A stretch of 64,000 nt of DNA, from contig NZ_PJZH01000002.1 in NCBI RefSeq assembly GCF_002858715.1, forward strand, positions 372,001 through 436,000, given 5' to 3'. A program made the position numbers and the translations under genes. The notes under the pieces were generated by a model. That model was given only the letters and a program-made list of their open reading frames with translations, did no database searches and was not told the origin of the DNA. Below, piece by piece: positions 1 to 9,918 of this stretch. This DNA comes from Chimaeribacter coloradensis. GTDB taxonomy: Bacteria; Pseudomonadota; Gammaproteobacteria; Enterobacterales; Enterobacteriaceae. How positions within the stretch are numbered: position 1 is the first letter of the stretch; every line of letters begins with the position of its first letter.

Positions 1-1237
1 CGTCATTAGAGATGGTCAGCAAGAAGTCAGTATCCGGCCGGAGGTTCGCCCGCACCTGTTCACCCAGCACAATCTCATAGCAGATGGCCGCTGTAAGATT
101 AAGCCCGGCGGCATGCAGCGGCGGCTGCACATAGCCGCCGCGGCTAAATGAGGACATCGGCAGATCGAAGAACGGGGCCAGCGGGCGCAACAGGCTTTCC
201 AGCGGCACAAATTCGCCGAACGGCACCAGATGGTGCTTGTTATAGCGGTCCTGGTTCAGGTAGTGGTAGGGGGCCTGTTCACCCAGCACAATCACGCTGT
301 TGTAGTAGTCATACCCCTGCTGGGTCTGGCGTGCGTCCACAATGCCGGTGATCAGGCTGCTGTGGTGCGCGCGCATCAGGTCATCCATCATGCCGAGGAA
401 AGGTTGCTGATCGCGCTCAATGTCCGGAATCGCAGACTCAGGCCAGATGATCAGCGAGGCTTTACCGGCATAAGGGCGGCTCTCGTCCAGGTAGATTTGC
501 AGCGTCTGTTCCAGGACTTTTGGATCCCATTTCATCGACTGCGGAATATTGCCCTGAACCATCGCCACATTGACGGCGTTTTGCGGCTGCGGCGTAAACC
601 AGGTGAGCTGGCGCAGCGGCCACGGCAGCAGCAACATCGCCAGGGCAACCAGGGCCGGCACCACCTTGCGCTGCCGCAGCGCATAGACCAGCAGCCCGCT
701 CAGTGACATCAGGATAAAGGTAATGGTGTCAACGCCCAGCAGCGGCGCGATACCCTTCAGCGGGCCGTCAATCTGGCTGTAACCGAATTGCAGCCACGGG
801 AAGCCGGTCAGCACCCAGCCGCGCAGGAACTCGGTGACCTGCCAGAGCGCCGGGGCCGCCAGCGCTACCCGCCACAGGGAGAGGCGCGGCCAGAGCCGCG
901 TCAGTACCCCGGCGAACAGCATGGTGTAGAGCGAAAGGTAGGCCGCCAGCAGCACCACCAGGAACAGGTTCACCGGCTCCGGCATGCCGCCAAACTGGGC
1001 GATACTGACATAAACCCAGTTGACCCCGCTGCCGAACAGCCCCAGCCCCCAGAAGAAGCCCACCCAGGCAGACTGGCCGGCAGTGCGGTTAAGCGTCAGC
1101 GCCTGAAGGCCGCATAACGACACAATCGCCGCAGGCCAGAAGTCATAAGGGGAGAACGCCAGGGTGCCGCAGGCACCCAACAAGAGCGCCAGCGGCAGGC
1201 GTAGCCGCTGGCGTTGCAGAAGCAGGGCAGGGGTCAT
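1..1237 (-). CDS. lnt: Apolipoprotein N-acyltransferase (C-terminus off the left edge)
   Basis: Partial gene; about 412 codons are visible and the end lies outside the window. Lnt adds the third acyl chain to the N-terminal cysteine of lipoproteins, in the inner membrane with its nitrilase-like domain facing the periplasm. The translated minus strand starts [10 protein letters not shown] and follows E. coli Lnt without shift through the membrane segments ([21 protein letters not shown]-like [10 protein letters not shown]) into the nitrilase domain. The WPESAIP segment (catalytic Glu) and AICYE (catalytic Cys) are readable; the sequence leaves the window at LLTISND. The start ATG at 1237 lies 7 bp after the corC stop, so lnt is last in a ybeZ-ybeY-corC-lnt operon. 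Assignment is sure; only the 3' end is missing. Confidence 0.96.
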   Translation of the reverse strand, partial: MTPALLLQRQRLRLPLALLLGACGTLAFSPYDFWPAAIVSLCGLQALTLNRTAGQSAWVGFFWGLGLFGSGVNWVYVSIAQFGGMPEPVNLFLVVLLAAYLSLYTMLFAGVLTRLWPRLSLWRVALAAPALWQVTEFLRGWVLTGFPWLQFGYSQIDGPLKGIAPLLGVDTITFILMSLSGLLVYALRQRKVVPALVALAMLLLPWPLRQLTWFTPQPQNAVNVAMVQGNIPQSMKWDPKVLEQTLQIYLDESRPYAGKASLIIWPESAIPDIERDQQPFLGMMDDLMRAHHSSLITGIVDARQTQQGYDYYNSVIVLGEQAPYHYLNQDRYNKHHLVPFGEFVPLESLLRPLAPFFDLPMSSFSRGGYVQPPLHAAGLNLTAAICYEIVLGEQVRANLRPDTDFLLTISND

Positions 1238-1244
1238 GGATCGT

Positions 1245-2129
1245 TTATTCTTCCAGTTCCAGTGTAGGTTGCGGTGCGTCATCCGGAATTTTGACATGGA
1301 CCTGGATAATACGTCGGCTATCTGCCATCGCAACTTTAAATACGTAACCGTCAATTTCGATGGTTTCACCCCGGGCCGGCAGGTGACCAAACGCCTGCAT
1401 CACCAGGCCGCCGATGGTGTCGACCTCTTCATCACTGTAATGGGTCTGGAACACCTCATTGAAGTCTTCAATCGGCGTCAGCGCCCGCACGGTATAGGTG
1501 TGGCGGCTGAGCTGGCGGACGTCACGATCTTCTTCATCGTCATACTCGTCCTCGATTTCACCCACAATCAGCTCCAGAATATCCTCGATGGTAACCAGGC
1601 CGGACACGCCGCCAAACTCATCAATGACAATCGCCATGTGGTAGCGCTGGGAGCGGAACTCCTTCAGCATCCGGTCGACCCGTTTGCTTTCCGGCACCAC
1701 CACCGCAGGGCGCAGCACTTTGTCGATGCTGAACGGCTCAGACGTGGTGCGCATAAACGGCAGCAGGTCTTTGGCCATCAGGATGCCTTCAATATGATCC
1801 TTGTCTTCGCTGATCACCGGGAAGCGGGAGTGGGCGGATTCGATAATCACATCCAGGCACTCTTCCAGCGGCTGGTTCCGCTTCAGCGTCACCATCTGCG
1901 AGCGCGGGATCATGATGTCACGCACACGCTGATCGGCGATATCCATCACGCCTTCCAGCATGTCACGGGTATCGGGATCAATCAGGTCATTCTGTTCGGA
2001 GTCGCGGATCAGCTCGACCAGATCGCCACGGTTTTTAGGCTCACCGTGGAACAGTTGGCTGAGGATAAGGGAGAAAAAGCCCTTCTTGGGACTGGGGCTG
2101 TCATTACTTTGTGAATGGTCGTCGCTCAT
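1245..2129 (-). CDS. corC: CorC/YbeX CBS-domain and CorC_HlyC-domain protein
   Basis: 294 residues, like the 292-residue E. coli CorC/YbeX. The start [10 protein letters not shown] at 2129 is chosen because it aligns with the E. coli N-terminus; an upstream in-frame start at 2222 would add 31 residues without homology. Two CBS domains occupy roughly residues 65-190 ([39 protein letters not shown]), followed by the FAD-binding-like CorC_HlyC domain ([20 protein letters not shown]). The protein is linked to magnesium/cobalt efflux and, with YbeY and YbeZ, to ribosome maintenance; its biochemical role is not settled. It sits between ybeY and lnt in one operon. Confidence 0.95.
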   Translation of the reverse strand: MSDDHSQSNDSPSPKKGFFSLILSQLFHGEPKNRGDLVELIRDSEQNDLIDPDTRDMLEGVMDIADQRVRDIMIPRSQMVTLKRNQPLEECLDVIIESAHSRFPVISEDKDHIEGILMAKDLLPFMRTTSEPFSIDKVLRPAVVVPESKRVDRMLKEFRSQRYHMAIVIDEFGGVSGLVTIEDILELIVGEIEDEYDDEEDRDVRQLSRHTYTVRALTPIEDFNEVFQTHYSDEEVDTIGGLVMQAFGHLPARGETIEIDGYVFKVAMADSRRIIQVHVKIPDDAPQPTLELEE

Positions 2130-2251
2130 GGCGGTCTGGTTAAAATTACTCGTATTGGGAGGAATGGATAGTATCAGTGATGCTGCGGCATTTGTCGCGG
2201 CCTTCCCTTCGGGCAAGGCCACAGAAAATTACCGCAGATCATCAGCTAACG

Positions 2252-2725
2252 TCAGAGGTCATCTTTCTCAGAAAGATAAGGGTCAGGATAACCCATCCCC
2301 TGCATGATGTCTGTTTCCAAAGATTCCATCTCTTCGGCTTCTTCGTCAACAATATGATCGTACCCTAGCAGATGGAGGCTGCCGTGAACAACCATATGTG
2401 CCCAGTGGGCCATCAGGGGTTTGCCTTGTTCACCGGCTTCGCGCTCCACCACCTGACGGCAGATGATCAAATCACCCAGCAGCGGCATCTCCATGCCCGG
2501 CGGGGCTTCAAACGGGAACGACAGCACGTTGGTCGGCTTGTCCATGCCGCGGTAAGTGAGATTCAGATCATGGCTTTCGGCTTCGTCCACCAGACGGATC
2601 GTCACTTCTGACTCTTCCTGGAACTGCGGCAGTACATGATCCAGCCAGCGCTGGAAGTCCGCCTCGGACGGCAGCCCGGACGGCGCTTCACAGGCGATCT
2701 GCAAATCAAGGATCACGTTACTCAC
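2252..2725 (-). CDS. ybeY: Endoribonuclease YbeY (16S rRNA 3' maturation, ribosome quality control)
   Basis: 157 residues against 155 in E. coli. The UPF0054 zinc-site motif is intact: [11 protein letters not shown], with His114, His118 and His124. YbeY is a metal-dependent single-strand RNase acting in 16S rRNA 3' end processing and, with RNase R, in removal of defective 70S ribosomes. The start codon is GTG at 2725-2723 and overlaps the ybeZ stop by four bases (GTGA), suggesting translational coupling. The N-terminal residues [12 protein letters not shown] align with the E. coli start. Confidence 0.96.
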   Translation of the reverse strand: MSNVILDLQIACEAPSGLPSEADFQRWLDHVLPQFQEESEVTIRLVDEAESHDLNLTYRGMDKPTNVLSFPFEAPPGMEMPLLGDLIICRQVVEREAGEQGKPLMAHWAHMVVHGSLHLLGYDHIVDEEAEEMESLETDIMQGMGYPDPYLSEKDDL

Positions 2726-3786
2726 GGTGCCTCCTGTGGGGCAGAGGCGGCCTGTTGCAGGGCCTCGCGTTTACGTTGCTCTGCCACGGCGTCTTTGCGC
2801 TTCTGCTCTTCCGCTTCCCAGGCCTCATAGGCCACGACGATGCGGGCCACCACCGGGTGACGCACCACGTCTTCACTGTGGAAGAAGTTAAAGCTGATCT
2901 CGTCGACGCCCGACAGCACTTCAATGGCGTGGCGCAGGCCGGATTTCTGGTTACGCGGCAGGTCAATCTGCGTGACGTCACCGGTAATCACCGCCTTGGA
3001 GTTGAAGCCGATACGGGTCAGGAACATCTTCATCTGCTCGATGGTGGTGTTCTGGCTCTCATCCAGGATGATAAACGCGTCATTCAGGGTGCGGCCGCGC
3101 ATGTAGGCCAGCGGGGCCACCTCAATCACGTTGCGTTCAATCAGCTTCTCTACCCGCTCAAAGCCCAGCATTTCAAACAGCGCGTCATACAGCGGGCGCA
3201 GGTATGGGTCAACTTTCTGGCTGAGGTCACCCGGCAGGAAGCCGAGCTTCTCACCCGCTTCCACCGCCGGGCGGGTCAGCATAATGCGGCGGACTTCCTG
3301 GCGCTCCAGGGCATCTACCGCGGTCGCGACGGCCAGGTAGGTCTTCCCGGTACCGGCCGGGCCGATGCCGAAGGTGATGTCATGGTCAAGAATATTGGCG
3401 ATGTACTGCGCCTGGTTAGGCGTGCGGGGCTTGACCGTGCCGCGCTTGGTGCGGATGGTGACTGCCTTGCCATAGTCGGGCACGCTTTCGGCCGACTGTT
3501 CGAGCACGTGGCTCTCTTTAATGGCTAAATGGATCTGTTCCGGATCGATATCGGCGATCTCACCGCGAAGCGGCGCCGTGTCTACATAGAGATGGCGCAG
3601 AATGTCGGCGGCAGCCTTTACAATCAGGCTCTTGCCGACCAGCTTAAAGTGGTTGTCGCGGCGGTTAATCTCAATACCTAACCGGCGTTCAAGGTGTTTG
3701 ATATTGTCATCAAACGGCCCGCACAGGCTCAGTAAGCGCTGGTTGTCGGCGGGTTCTAGCAGGATTTCGTGAGTCTCGACGTTCAA
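2722..3786 (-). CDS. ybeZ: PhoH-family ATPase YbeZ
   Basis: A PhoH-like P-loop protein: Walker [12 protein letters not shown] and Walker [12 protein letters not shown], nearly identical to E. coli YbeZ. It works beside YbeY, probably as an RNA-directed ATPase or helicase. Start choice: the TTG at 3786 gives 354 residues beginning (M)[14 protein letters not shown], aligning with the E. coli start MNIDTREITLEP, and has a GAGG Shine-Dalgarno a few bases upstream. An in-frame ATG at 3876 would give 384 residues with a 30-residue extension (MTNSTVTSTFDDD). Either is possible; homology favours the TTG. First gene of the operon running to lnt. Confidence 0.92.
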   Translation of the reverse strand: MNVETHEILLEPADNQRLLSLCGPFDDNIKHLERRLGIEINRRDNHFKLVGKSLIVKAAADILRHLYVDTAPLRGEIADIDPEQIHLAIKESHVLEQSAESVPDYGKAVTIRTKRGTVKPRTPNQAQYIANILDHDITFGIGPAGTGKTYLAVATAVDALERQEVRRIMLTRPAVEAGEKLGFLPGDLSQKVDPYLRPLYDALFEMLGFERVEKLIERNVIEVAPLAYMRGRTLNDAFIILDESQNTTIEQMKMFLTRIGFNSKAVITGDVTQIDLPRNQKSGLRHAIEVLSGVDEISFNFFHSEDVVRHPVVARIVVAYEAWEAEEQKRKDAVAEQRKREALQQAASAPQEAP

Positions 3787-4062
3787 ACTGTTCCTCTGGG
3801 TCACATAGGGCCTGTTGAGAGCGATAAGATAGACGTTGTCGTCATCAAACGTTGACGTAACGGTGCTGTTCGTCATGGCACCTGGCCGTAAAAGGGCGGC
3901 ATACCGTAAGCATACATGCGATTGTCCGCTTCTTCCTCTTTATGGCAAGCGCTGCAGCGTACCCGGAATAGGAATATGCGGCCCAAATCGAAAAATTAAA
4001 TGGCCGTATGCAAGATAGTTTCATCGCTGGGGAAGAGGCATCAGCTAACGGTTTAAAAACAA

Positions 4063-4080
4063 AGGGCGCCTCAGCGCCCT
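4063..4080 (-). terminator. Rho-independent terminator of miaB
   Basis: The inverted repeat AGGGCGC-ctca-GCGCCCT is followed, in the minus direction, by a T-rich run (TTTGTTTTTAAA). It lies 22 bases past the miaB stop and separates miaB from the ybeZ operon, which then needs its own promoter in 3787-4055. Confidence 0.85.
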
Positions 4081-4101
4081 GTAGAGTAAAAAAGCAGCGG
4101 A

Positions 4102-5526
4102 TCAGGGCTGGTAGAGGCCGACACCCAGTGCATTTTCCTTGCGGGTGCGGGCAATGACCGCTGATGGGGATTCGTGGGTACGCAGGTCCATCTGTGCTTC
4201 GGTGCGTACCACCACGCCGCGCAGTGAGTTGGCATAGACATCGACAATCTCGACGTCAACGAATTTACCGATCATATCCGGGGTGCCTTCAAAGTTAACG
4301 ACCCGGTTATTCTCTGTGCGGCCGGTCAGCTCCATAATGCTTTTGCGCGACGTGCCCTCGACCAGAATACGCTGCACGGTGCCGACCATCTGGCGGCTGA
4401 ACTGCATCACCTGTTGGTTGATGCGATCCTGCAAAATGTAGAGGCGCTGCTTTTTCTCTTCGTCGCTGACGTCATCCACCATATCTGCCGCCGGGGTGCC
4501 GGGGCGGGCGGAGTAGATAAAGCTGTAGCTCATATCAAAATTGATTTCAGCAATCAGCTTCATGGTCTGCTCAAAGTCAGCCTGCGTCTCACCCGGGAAA
4601 CCAACGATAAAGTCGGAACTGAGGTGGATGTCCGGCCGCGCCTGGCGCAGTTTGCGGATGGTTGCTTTATATTCCAGGACGGTGTGCGCGCGCTTCATCA
4701 TCATCAGCACCCGGTCAGAGCCGCTCTGTACCGGCAGATGCAGGAAGCTGGCCAGCTCCGGGGTGTCACGGTAGACCTCAATGATGTCATCGGTGAATTC
4801 GATCGGGTGGCTGGTGGTAAAACGCAGCCGGTCGATGCCGTCAATTGCGGCGACCAGGCGCAGTAATTCAGCAAAGCTGCAGACGGAGCCGTCATAATTC
4901 AGCCCGCGGTAGGCATTGACGTTCTGCCCCAGCAGGTTGACCTCACGCACGCCCTGGGCCGCCAGCTGGGCCACTTCGAACAGCACGTCGTCACTCGGGC
5001 GGCTCACCTCTTCGCCACGGGTGTAAGGCACCACACAGAAGCTGCAATATTTGTTGCACCCTTCCATGATGGAGACAAACGCGGTGGGGCCGTCGGCACG
5101 CGGTTCCGGCAGGCGGTCAAATTTTTCAATTTCCGGGAAGCTGATGTCCACGATCGGGCTGCGGGTGCTGCTCACATGGTTAATCATCTCCGGCAGGCGG
5201 TGCAGGGTCTGCGGGCCGAAAACGATGTCAACGCAGCGCGCACGCTGGCGGAGCAGTTCCCCCTCCTGCGAGGCCACGCAGCCGCCCACGCCGATAATCA
5301 GGTCTGGATTGGCTTCTTTCAGCAATTTCCAGCGGCCGAGAAGGTTGAAGACTTTTTCCTGCGCCTTTTCACGGATGGAACAGGTATTCAGCAGCAGAAG
5401 ATCGGCCTCTTCGGCGTTCTCTGTCAGCTCATAACCATGAGTGCTTCCCAACAGGTCAGCCATCTTGGATGAATCGTACTCATTCATCTGACAGCCCCAG
5501 GTTTTTATATGCAGTTTTTTTGTCAT
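4102..5526 (-). CDS. miaB: tRNA-2-methylthio-N6-isopentenyladenosine synthase MiaB
   Basis: 474 residues, the exact E. coli length. It is a radical-SAM methylthiotransferase that converts i6A37 to ms2i6A37 in tRNAs reading UNN codons. Domain order: N-terminal UPF0004 domain with CxxxNxC-type cysteines ([36 protein letters not shown]), radical SAM motif CNKYCSFC (CxxxCxxC), then a C-terminal TRAM domain ([13 protein letters not shown]). The start at 5526 ([12 protein letters not shown]) is supported by homology; the frame extends 21 codons further upstream without similarity. Divergent from ubiF. Confidence 0.97.
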   Translation of the reverse strand: MTKKLHIKTWGCQMNEYDSSKMADLLGSTHGYELTENAEEADLLLLNTCSIREKAQEKVFNLLGRWKLLKEANPDLIIGVGGCVASQEGELLRQRARCVDIVFGPQTLHRLPEMINHVSSTRSPIVDISFPEIEKFDRLPEPRADGPTAFVSIMEGCNKYCSFCVVPYTRGEEVSRPSDDVLFEVAQLAAQGVREVNLLGQNVNAYRGLNYDGSVCSFAELLRLVAAIDGIDRLRFTTSHPIEFTDDIIEVYRDTPELASFLHLPVQSGSDRVLMMMKRAHTVLEYKATIRKLRQARPDIHLSSDFIVGFPGETQADFEQTMKLIAEINFDMSYSFIYSARPGTPAADMVDDVSDEEKKQRLYILQDRINQQVMQFSRQMVGTVQRILVEGTSRKSIMELTGRTENNRVVNFEGTPDMIGKFVDVEIVDVYANSLRGVVVRTEAQMDLRTHESPSAVIARTRKENALGVGLYQP

Positions 5527-5706
5527 TGACGTGCCATTACTCAATGCAGAAGAAAAAGCTTCAAAATAAGCTCGGTGTGCAGGGCGCATAGTGTAAACGC
5601 TCGCTGCGGTGGTGACCAGTGGGGGAAAACCGCCTTGCGCCTGATGCTAACAGAAAATTCCGGTACACTTCGTCCAGACGCGATCACAAACGGGTAGTTG
5701 GCCTTT

Positions 5707-6888
5707 ATGAATAATTCAGATAAGCATTCAGACATTGCGGTTGTCGGCGGCGGCATGGTCGGCGCGGCAGCCGCGCTCGGGCTGGCAGGGCAAGGTTTTA
5801 CCGTGGCCCTGCTGGAGCACGCCGCACCGCCTGAGTTTGACCCGCAACGCGCGCCCGATCTGCGAATCTCTGCGCTGGGCTGCACCTCTGTTGAGCTGCT
5901 GACCCGGCTCGGTGCCTGGCAGGGGGTTGAACAGATGCGCCGCGCCCCGTACCGCCGGTTAGAGACCTGGGAGATGCCCGGCTCGGAAGTGATGTTTGAT
6001 GCGGCGGCGCTCGGCCTGCCGGAGCTGGGCTATATGGTGGAAAACCCGGTGCTGCAACGGGCGCTCTGGCAGCAGGTTGAGCAGCAGCCGGCTATCCGGT
6101 TGCATTGCCCGGCGGTGCTGAAAAATATGACGCACACGCCGCAGGGCTGGAGCCTGACGCTTCAGGATGGGCAGACGCTGACAACGCAACTGGTCATCGG
6201 GGCTGATGGTGCCAATTCACAGGTACGTCAACTGGCGGGGATCGGTATTAATGGCTGGCAGTACCGCCAGTCCTGCATGTTGATCAGTGTGAAAACTGAC
6301 ACGCCGGATCAGGACGTCACCTGGCAGCAATTTTTCCCCAGCGGCCCGCGTGCCTTTCTGCCGCTGTTCGGCCACTACGCGTCGCTGGTCTGGTATGACA
6401 GCCCGGCCCGCATCCGTTATTTACAGTCATTGCCGATGGCCCAGCTCAGCCGCGAGATTGAACAGGCATTCCCGGCCCGGGTGGGGCCCGTCACTGCGCT
6501 GGCGGCCGGTGCCTTCCCGCTGGTACGCCGCCATGCGCAGCACTATGTCCGGCCCGGTGTGGCATTAATTGGCGATGCAGCGCACACCATTAACCCGCTG
6601 GCCGGGCAGGGCGTCAATCTGGGTTACCGGGATGTGGACGCCCTGATTGAGGTGCTGGCCGCCGCCCGTGAGCGCGGGGAGGCGTGGGCAAGCCAGGAGG
6701 TGTTGATGCGTTATCAGCGCCGCCGCAAACCCGATAACCTGATGATGCAGAGCGGTATGGATCTGTTCTATACCGCGTTCAGTAACGACCTGGCACCGGT
6801 ACGGATGCTGCGCAATGCTGCGCTGATGGTGGCGCAGCGTGGCGGCAACCTGAAAGTGCGTGCGTTACGTTATGCATTAGGGCTGTAA
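5707..6888 (+). CDS. ubiF: 3-demethoxyubiquinol 3-hydroxylase UbiF
   Basis: A class A flavoprotein monooxygenase of ubiquinone synthesis that hydroxylates 2-octaprenyl-3-methyl-6-methoxy-1,4-benzoquinol. About 393 residues (E. coli 391). The N-terminal FAD dinucleotide motif IAVVGGGMVGAAAALGL, the internal motif VIGADGANSQVRQLAG and the second FAD motif ALIGDAAHTINPLAGQGVNLGYRDVDAL are all present. ATG at 5707 is chosen over an in-frame TTG at 5698 because it is nearer the E. coli start; neither has a strong Shine-Dalgarno. It is the paralogue of UbiH/VisC but closest to UbiF in both sequence and position next to miaB and the Gln/Met tRNA cluster. Confidence 0.95.
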   Translation: MNNSDKHSDIAVVGGGMVGAAAALGLAGQGFTVALLEHAAPPEFDPQRAPDLRISALGCTSVELLTRLGAWQGVEQMRRAPYRRLETWEMPGSEVMFDAAALGLPELGYMVENPVLQRALWQQVEQQPAIRLHCPAVLKNMTHTPQGWSLTLQDGQTLTTQLVIGADGANSQVRQLAGIGINGWQYRQSCMLISVKTDTPDQDVTWQQFFPSGPRAFLPLFGHYASLVWYDSPARIRYLQSLPMAQLSREIEQAFPARVGPVTALAAGAFPLVRRHAQHYVRPGVALIGDAAHTINPLAGQGVNLGYRDVDALIEVLAAARERGEAWASQEVLMRYQRRRKPDNLMMQSGMDLFYTAFSNDLAPVRMLRNAALMVAQRGGNLKVRALRYALGL

Positions 6889-6983
6889 GTAGGGCAGGCC
6901 GGGCAGACCACCCGGCCTGGATTCCGGCGGCCGGGCCATGTGCGGATACAGAGGTTGCTGATAAGGCCAAACGGCAGAAAAGC

Positions 6984-7012
6984 AAAAAGCCCGCCTGAGC
7001 GAGCTTTTTACT
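6984..7012 (-). terminator. Terminator of the tRNA operon
   Basis: In the minus direction the sequence reads AAAGCTCGC-tcag-GCGGGCTTT followed by more T, just past the last tRNA gene. The stem has a G-T type mismatch but the structure is typical of a tRNA transcript end. Confidence 0.75.
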
Positions 7013-7017
7013 TTTTT

Positions 7018-7092
7018 TGGCTGGGGTACCAGGATTCGAACCTGGGAATGCCGGAATCAGAATCCGGTGCCTTACCGCTTGGCGATACCCCA
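7018..7092 (-). tRNA. glnV: tRNA-Gln (anticodon CTG)
   Basis: 75 nt with CCA encoded. It begins TGGGGTATCGCC and ends ACCCCAGCCA as in E. coli glutamine tRNAs; the anticodon loop reads ATTCTGATT. Last gene of the tRNA operon. E. coli has two CTG copies (glnV, glnX) at this place, here only one is seen. Confidence 0.97.
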
Positions 7093-7098
7093 ATAATT

Positions 7099-7175
7099 TG
7101 GTGGCTACGACGGGAATCGAACCTGTGACCCCAGCATTATGAGTGCTGTGCTCTAACCAGCTGAGCTACGTAGCC
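7099..7175 (-). tRNA. metU: tRNA-Met, elongator (anticodon CAT)
   Basis: 77 nt, begins GGCTACGTAGCTCAG and ends GTAGCCACCA; the anticodon loop contains CTCATAA. The lack of initiator features (the acceptor begins with G paired to C) marks it as elongator methionine tRNA. Nearly identical to the copy at 7647-7723. Confidence 0.97.
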
Positions 7176-7298
7176 AAATTGTATTGCGATGTTTCGTTCT
7201 GCGTTGATAGTGCCTGACAGGTAACAGTGATTAACAACTACCTATTAGATAACAACGACTTAATATTGCATAACTGCGTGTCGATTGCAAGTGTTGTT

Positions 7299-7373
7299 TG
7301 GCTGGGGTACCTGGATTCGAACCAGGGAATGCCGGTATCAAAAACCGGTGCCTTACCGCTTGGCGATACCCCA
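7299..7373 (-). tRNA. glnW: tRNA-Gln (anticodon TTG), copy 2
   Basis: 75 nt, TGGGGTATCGCC start and encoded CCA; the anticodon loop is TTTTGAT. It matches the copy at 7455-7529 along its length. A 123-base spacer (7176-7298) without genes separates it from the Met tRNA downstream. Confidence 0.97.
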
Positions 7374-7454
7374 ACGGGAATCAACAACACAAACTCTCTT
7401 TCTTAACACCAACACGTTCTTCTTTCGAAGAGCTGTTCTTTCCGCAGAAAAAAC

Positions 7455-7529
7455 TGGCTGGGGTACCTGGATTCGAACCAGGGAATGCCGGTATCAAAAA
7501 CCGGTGCCTTACCGCTTGGCGATACCCCA
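7455..7529 (-). tRNA. glnU: tRNA-Gln (anticodon TTG), copy 1
   Basis: 75 nt, same sequence as the following Gln(TTG) copy, with CCA encoded. It lies between the leucine tRNA and the second Gln(TTG), the order found in the E. coli metT-leuW-glnU-glnW operon. Confidence 0.97.
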
Positions 7530-7553
7530 TCCGTTACAACGCCTGGATAGAAA

Positions 7554-7638
7554 TGGTGCGGGAGGCGAGACTTGAACTCGCACACCTTGCGGCGCCAGAA
7601 CCTAAATCTGGTGCGTCTACCAATTTCGCCACTCCCGC
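7554..7638 (-). tRNA. leuW: tRNA-Leu (anticodon TAG)
   Basis: 85 nt with the long variable arm of a type II tRNA. It begins GCGGGAGTGGCG and ends CTCCCGCACCA; the anticodon loop reads TTTAGGT. Corresponds to E. coli leuW by sequence and place. Confidence 0.97.
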
Positions 7639-7646
7639 AAAAAAGA

Positions 7647-7723
7647 TGGTGGCTACGACGGGATTCGAACCTGTGACCCCAGCATTATGAGTGCTGTGCT
7701 CTAACCAGCTGAGCTACGTAGCC
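7647..7723 (-). tRNA. metT: tRNA-Met, elongator (anticodon CAT)
   Basis: 77 nt, first gene of the operon, same form as metU with CCA encoded. The operon promoter should lie just upstream, in 7724-7900 on the minus strand; no perfect sigma-70 boxes were picked by eye. Confidence 0.97.
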
Positions 7724-7902
7724 ATCTTTTTTCGCGTTACCTTCGTCGGCGTTGCGGGGCGCATTATGCGGATATGACCGAAGTGCGTCAACAAGTTTTT
7801 TACCGAAAAAAGGGCCCTCTGTGACTGTTTGTCTGGCTTATGAACAGTCTGCGGAGAAAATCGGCAAAAAGTGTCATTTATCACGCAATTGTGCCATAAA
7901 AA

Positions 7903-7922
7903 ACGGGCCGCGCGCGGCCCGT
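7903..7922 (-). terminator. Terminator of asnB
   Basis: The perfect palindrome ACGGGCCGCGCGCGGCCCGT is followed on the minus strand by six T. It lies 28 bases after the asnB stop and ahead of the tRNA operon. Confidence 0.88.
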
Positions 7923-7950
7923 TATCGGGAAAACCTGCCTCAGTGAGACC

Positions 7951-9612
7951 TTAATAGGCGGACTGGTGCACGCCCACGGCACGGCCGGAAGGATCATCCA
8001 TCTTTTTGAAGGATTCATCCCATTCAATCGCCTTGGCTGACGAACAGGCCACTGACGGGCCGCCCGGCACACACTCCGCGGCGCTCGGCACCGGGAACAG
8101 CTCTTCAAAGATCGTGCGGTACAGGTACGCCTCTTTGGAAACCGGCGTGTTGTACGGGAAGCGGAAGCGGGCGGTTTCCAGCTGTTGATCGGTGACCTGT
8201 TGCGCCGCCACCTCTTTCAGTGTGTCGATCCAGCTGTAACCGACGCCGTCCGAGAACTGCTCTTTCTGCCGCCAGGCCACGCTCTCCGGCAGGTAAGATT
8301 CGAAACACTCACGCAGAATGTGCTTCTCCATCTTGCCGTTGCCGCACATCTTGTCTTTCGGGTTGATACGCATGGCCACGTCCAGGAATTTTTTGTCCAG
8401 GAACGGTACACGCGCTTCGACACCCCAGGCGGACATCGCCTTGTTGGCACGGGCGCAGTCATACATATGCAGGGCCAGCAGTTTGCGCACGGTCTCTTCG
8501 TGGAACTCTTTGGCGTTCGGCGCTTTATGGAAGTAGAGATAGCCGCCGAACACTTCATCCGCCCCTTCACCCGAGAGCACCATTTTGATGCCCATCGCCT
8601 TGATCTTGCGTGACATCAGGTACATCGGCGTGGACGCGCGGATGGTAGTGACGTCATAAGTTTCAATGTGATAAATCACATCCCGGATCGCATCCAGCCC
8701 TTCCTGCACGGTGAAGTGGATCTCGTGGTGAACCGTGCCCAGGTGGCCGGCCACCTCTTTGGCGGCGCGCAGATCCGGCGAGCCTTCCAGGCCCACGGCG
8801 AAGGAGTGCAACTGCGGCCACCAGGCTTCGCTGCGGTTATCATCTTCCACCCGGCGGCCGGCGAATTTCTTGGTGATGGCCGAGATGATGGAGGAGTCCA
8901 GGCCGCCGGAGAGCAGCACGCCGTACGGCACGTCAGACATCAGGTGGCTTTTTACCGACTCTTCCAGCGCGTTGCGCAGGGCCGCGGCATCCGTTGCGTT
9001 GTCTTTAACGTTGTCATAGTCGAACCAGTCACGGCGATAGTACTCCTGCACCTTGCCGTTCTGGCTCCACAGGTAGCTGCCGGCCGGGAATTCCTGAATG
9101 GTTTTGCAGACCGGCACCAGGGATTTCATCTCTGACGCGACAAACAGGTTGCCGTGCTCGTCATGGCCCATATAGAGCGGGATGATGCCCAGGTGATCGC
9201 GGCCGACCAGGTAGGCGTCTTTCTCTGTGTCATACAGGATAAAGGCGAACATGCCCTGGAGTTCATCCAGGAAGTCCGGCCCCTTTTCCTGATACAGCGC
9301 CAGGATGACTTCACAGTCAGAACCGGTCTGGAACGCGTAACGGTCGCCCAGCTCCTGACGCAGTGCCTGATGGTTATAGATCTCGCCGTTAACGGCCAGA
9401 ACATGGGTATGTGCCGCGTTATAGAGAGGTTGTGCGCCGGTGTTGACGTCCACAATCGAGAGACGCTCATGCGCCAGAATGGCTTTCTCACCCGCATACA
9501 CGCCGGACCAGTCCGGGCCGCGGTGGCGCATCAGACGGGACAGCTCCAGCGCTTTTTTACGCAGTTCAGCCGCGTCTGTCTTGATATCGAGCACACCAAA
9601 AATAGAACACAT
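7951..9612 (-). CDS. asnB: Asparagine synthetase B (glutamine-hydrolysing)
   Basis: 553 residues beginning MCSIFGVLDIK; Cys2 becomes the N-terminal nucleophile of the class II glutaminase domain, which fixes the start at 9612 rather than 12 codons upstream. The synthetase domain contains the PP-loop VLLSGGLDSSIISAI. The enzyme makes Asn from Asp, ATP and Gln. Near-identical to E. coli AsnB up to the C-terminus (DDPSGRAVGVHQSAY), and placed next to the nag operon as there. GAGAG Shine-Dalgarno just upstream. Confidence 0.97.
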   Translation of the reverse strand: MCSIFGVLDIKTDAAELRKKALELSRLMRHRGPDWSGVYAGEKAILAHERLSIVDVNTGAQPLYNAAHTHVLAVNGEIYNHQALRQELGDRYAFQTGSDCEVILALYQEKGPDFLDELQGMFAFILYDTEKDAYLVGRDHLGIIPLYMGHDEHGNLFVASEMKSLVPVCKTIQEFPAGSYLWSQNGKVQEYYRRDWFDYDNVKDNATDAAALRNALEESVKSHLMSDVPYGVLLSGGLDSSIISAITKKFAGRRVEDDNRSEAWWPQLHSFAVGLEGSPDLRAAKEVAGHLGTVHHEIHFTVQEGLDAIRDVIYHIETYDVTTIRASTPMYLMSRKIKAMGIKMVLSGEGADEVFGGYLYFHKAPNAKEFHEETVRKLLALHMYDCARANKAMSAWGVEARVPFLDKKFLDVAMRINPKDKMCGNGKMEKHILRECFESYLPESVAWRQKEQFSDGVGYSWIDTLKEVAAQQVTDQQLETARFRFPYNTPVSKEAYLYRTIFEELFPVPSAAECVPGGPSVACSSAKAIEWDESFKKMDDPSGRAVGVHQSAY

Positions 9613-9884
9613 ATAACTCTCCCTAACGCATTTCTCGGACGGTAACAATGGGGTGACGCAGCGGGTAAAGCAGGGGAGGCGGCGTGGCCATCACCCTGGC
9701 TGCGGGTCTGATAAAGAACATGCGCCAAAAGCCGCAGGTGATGCAAGAGGTTTAACGCCGCCGGGAAAAATAGTTCATCGGCCACCCTGAATTTTTAGCG
9801 GATCACTATTTTTAAGGCAGATAAATTATCGATTATGCAATTTTTAACGGGTTGGCCGGGGAAGCCATAAAAACGCAGCGGGAT
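9613..9884. promoter_or_regulatory. asnB upstream region
   Basis: About 270 bases between the asnB start and the nagD terminator. The half nearest nagD (9780-9850) is AT-rich and is the likely place of the asnB promoter. No coding sequence or clear operator was recognised. Confidence 0.4.
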
Positions 9885-9913
9885 AAAAAAAGGGCCTGGC
9901 GGACGCCAGACCC
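9885..9913 (-). terminator. Terminator of the nagBACD operon
   Basis: Minus-strand stem AGGGTCTGGCG-tcc-GCCAGGCCCT followed by seven T. It begins a few bases past the nagD stop and closes the operon. Confidence 0.9.
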
Positions 9914-9918
9914 TGCTG

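Noticed and set aside
7299-7529. 75-base direct repeats with a short spacer, CRISPR-like at first sight
   Set aside because: They are two copies of tRNA-Gln(TTG) with full cloverleaf and CCA; no array follows.
6779-7690. ORFs across the tRNA cluster containing a repeated GVPGFEPGNAG-type peptide
   Set aside because: The repeat comes from translating tRNA-Gln and tRNA-Met genes; it is a common annotation artefact.
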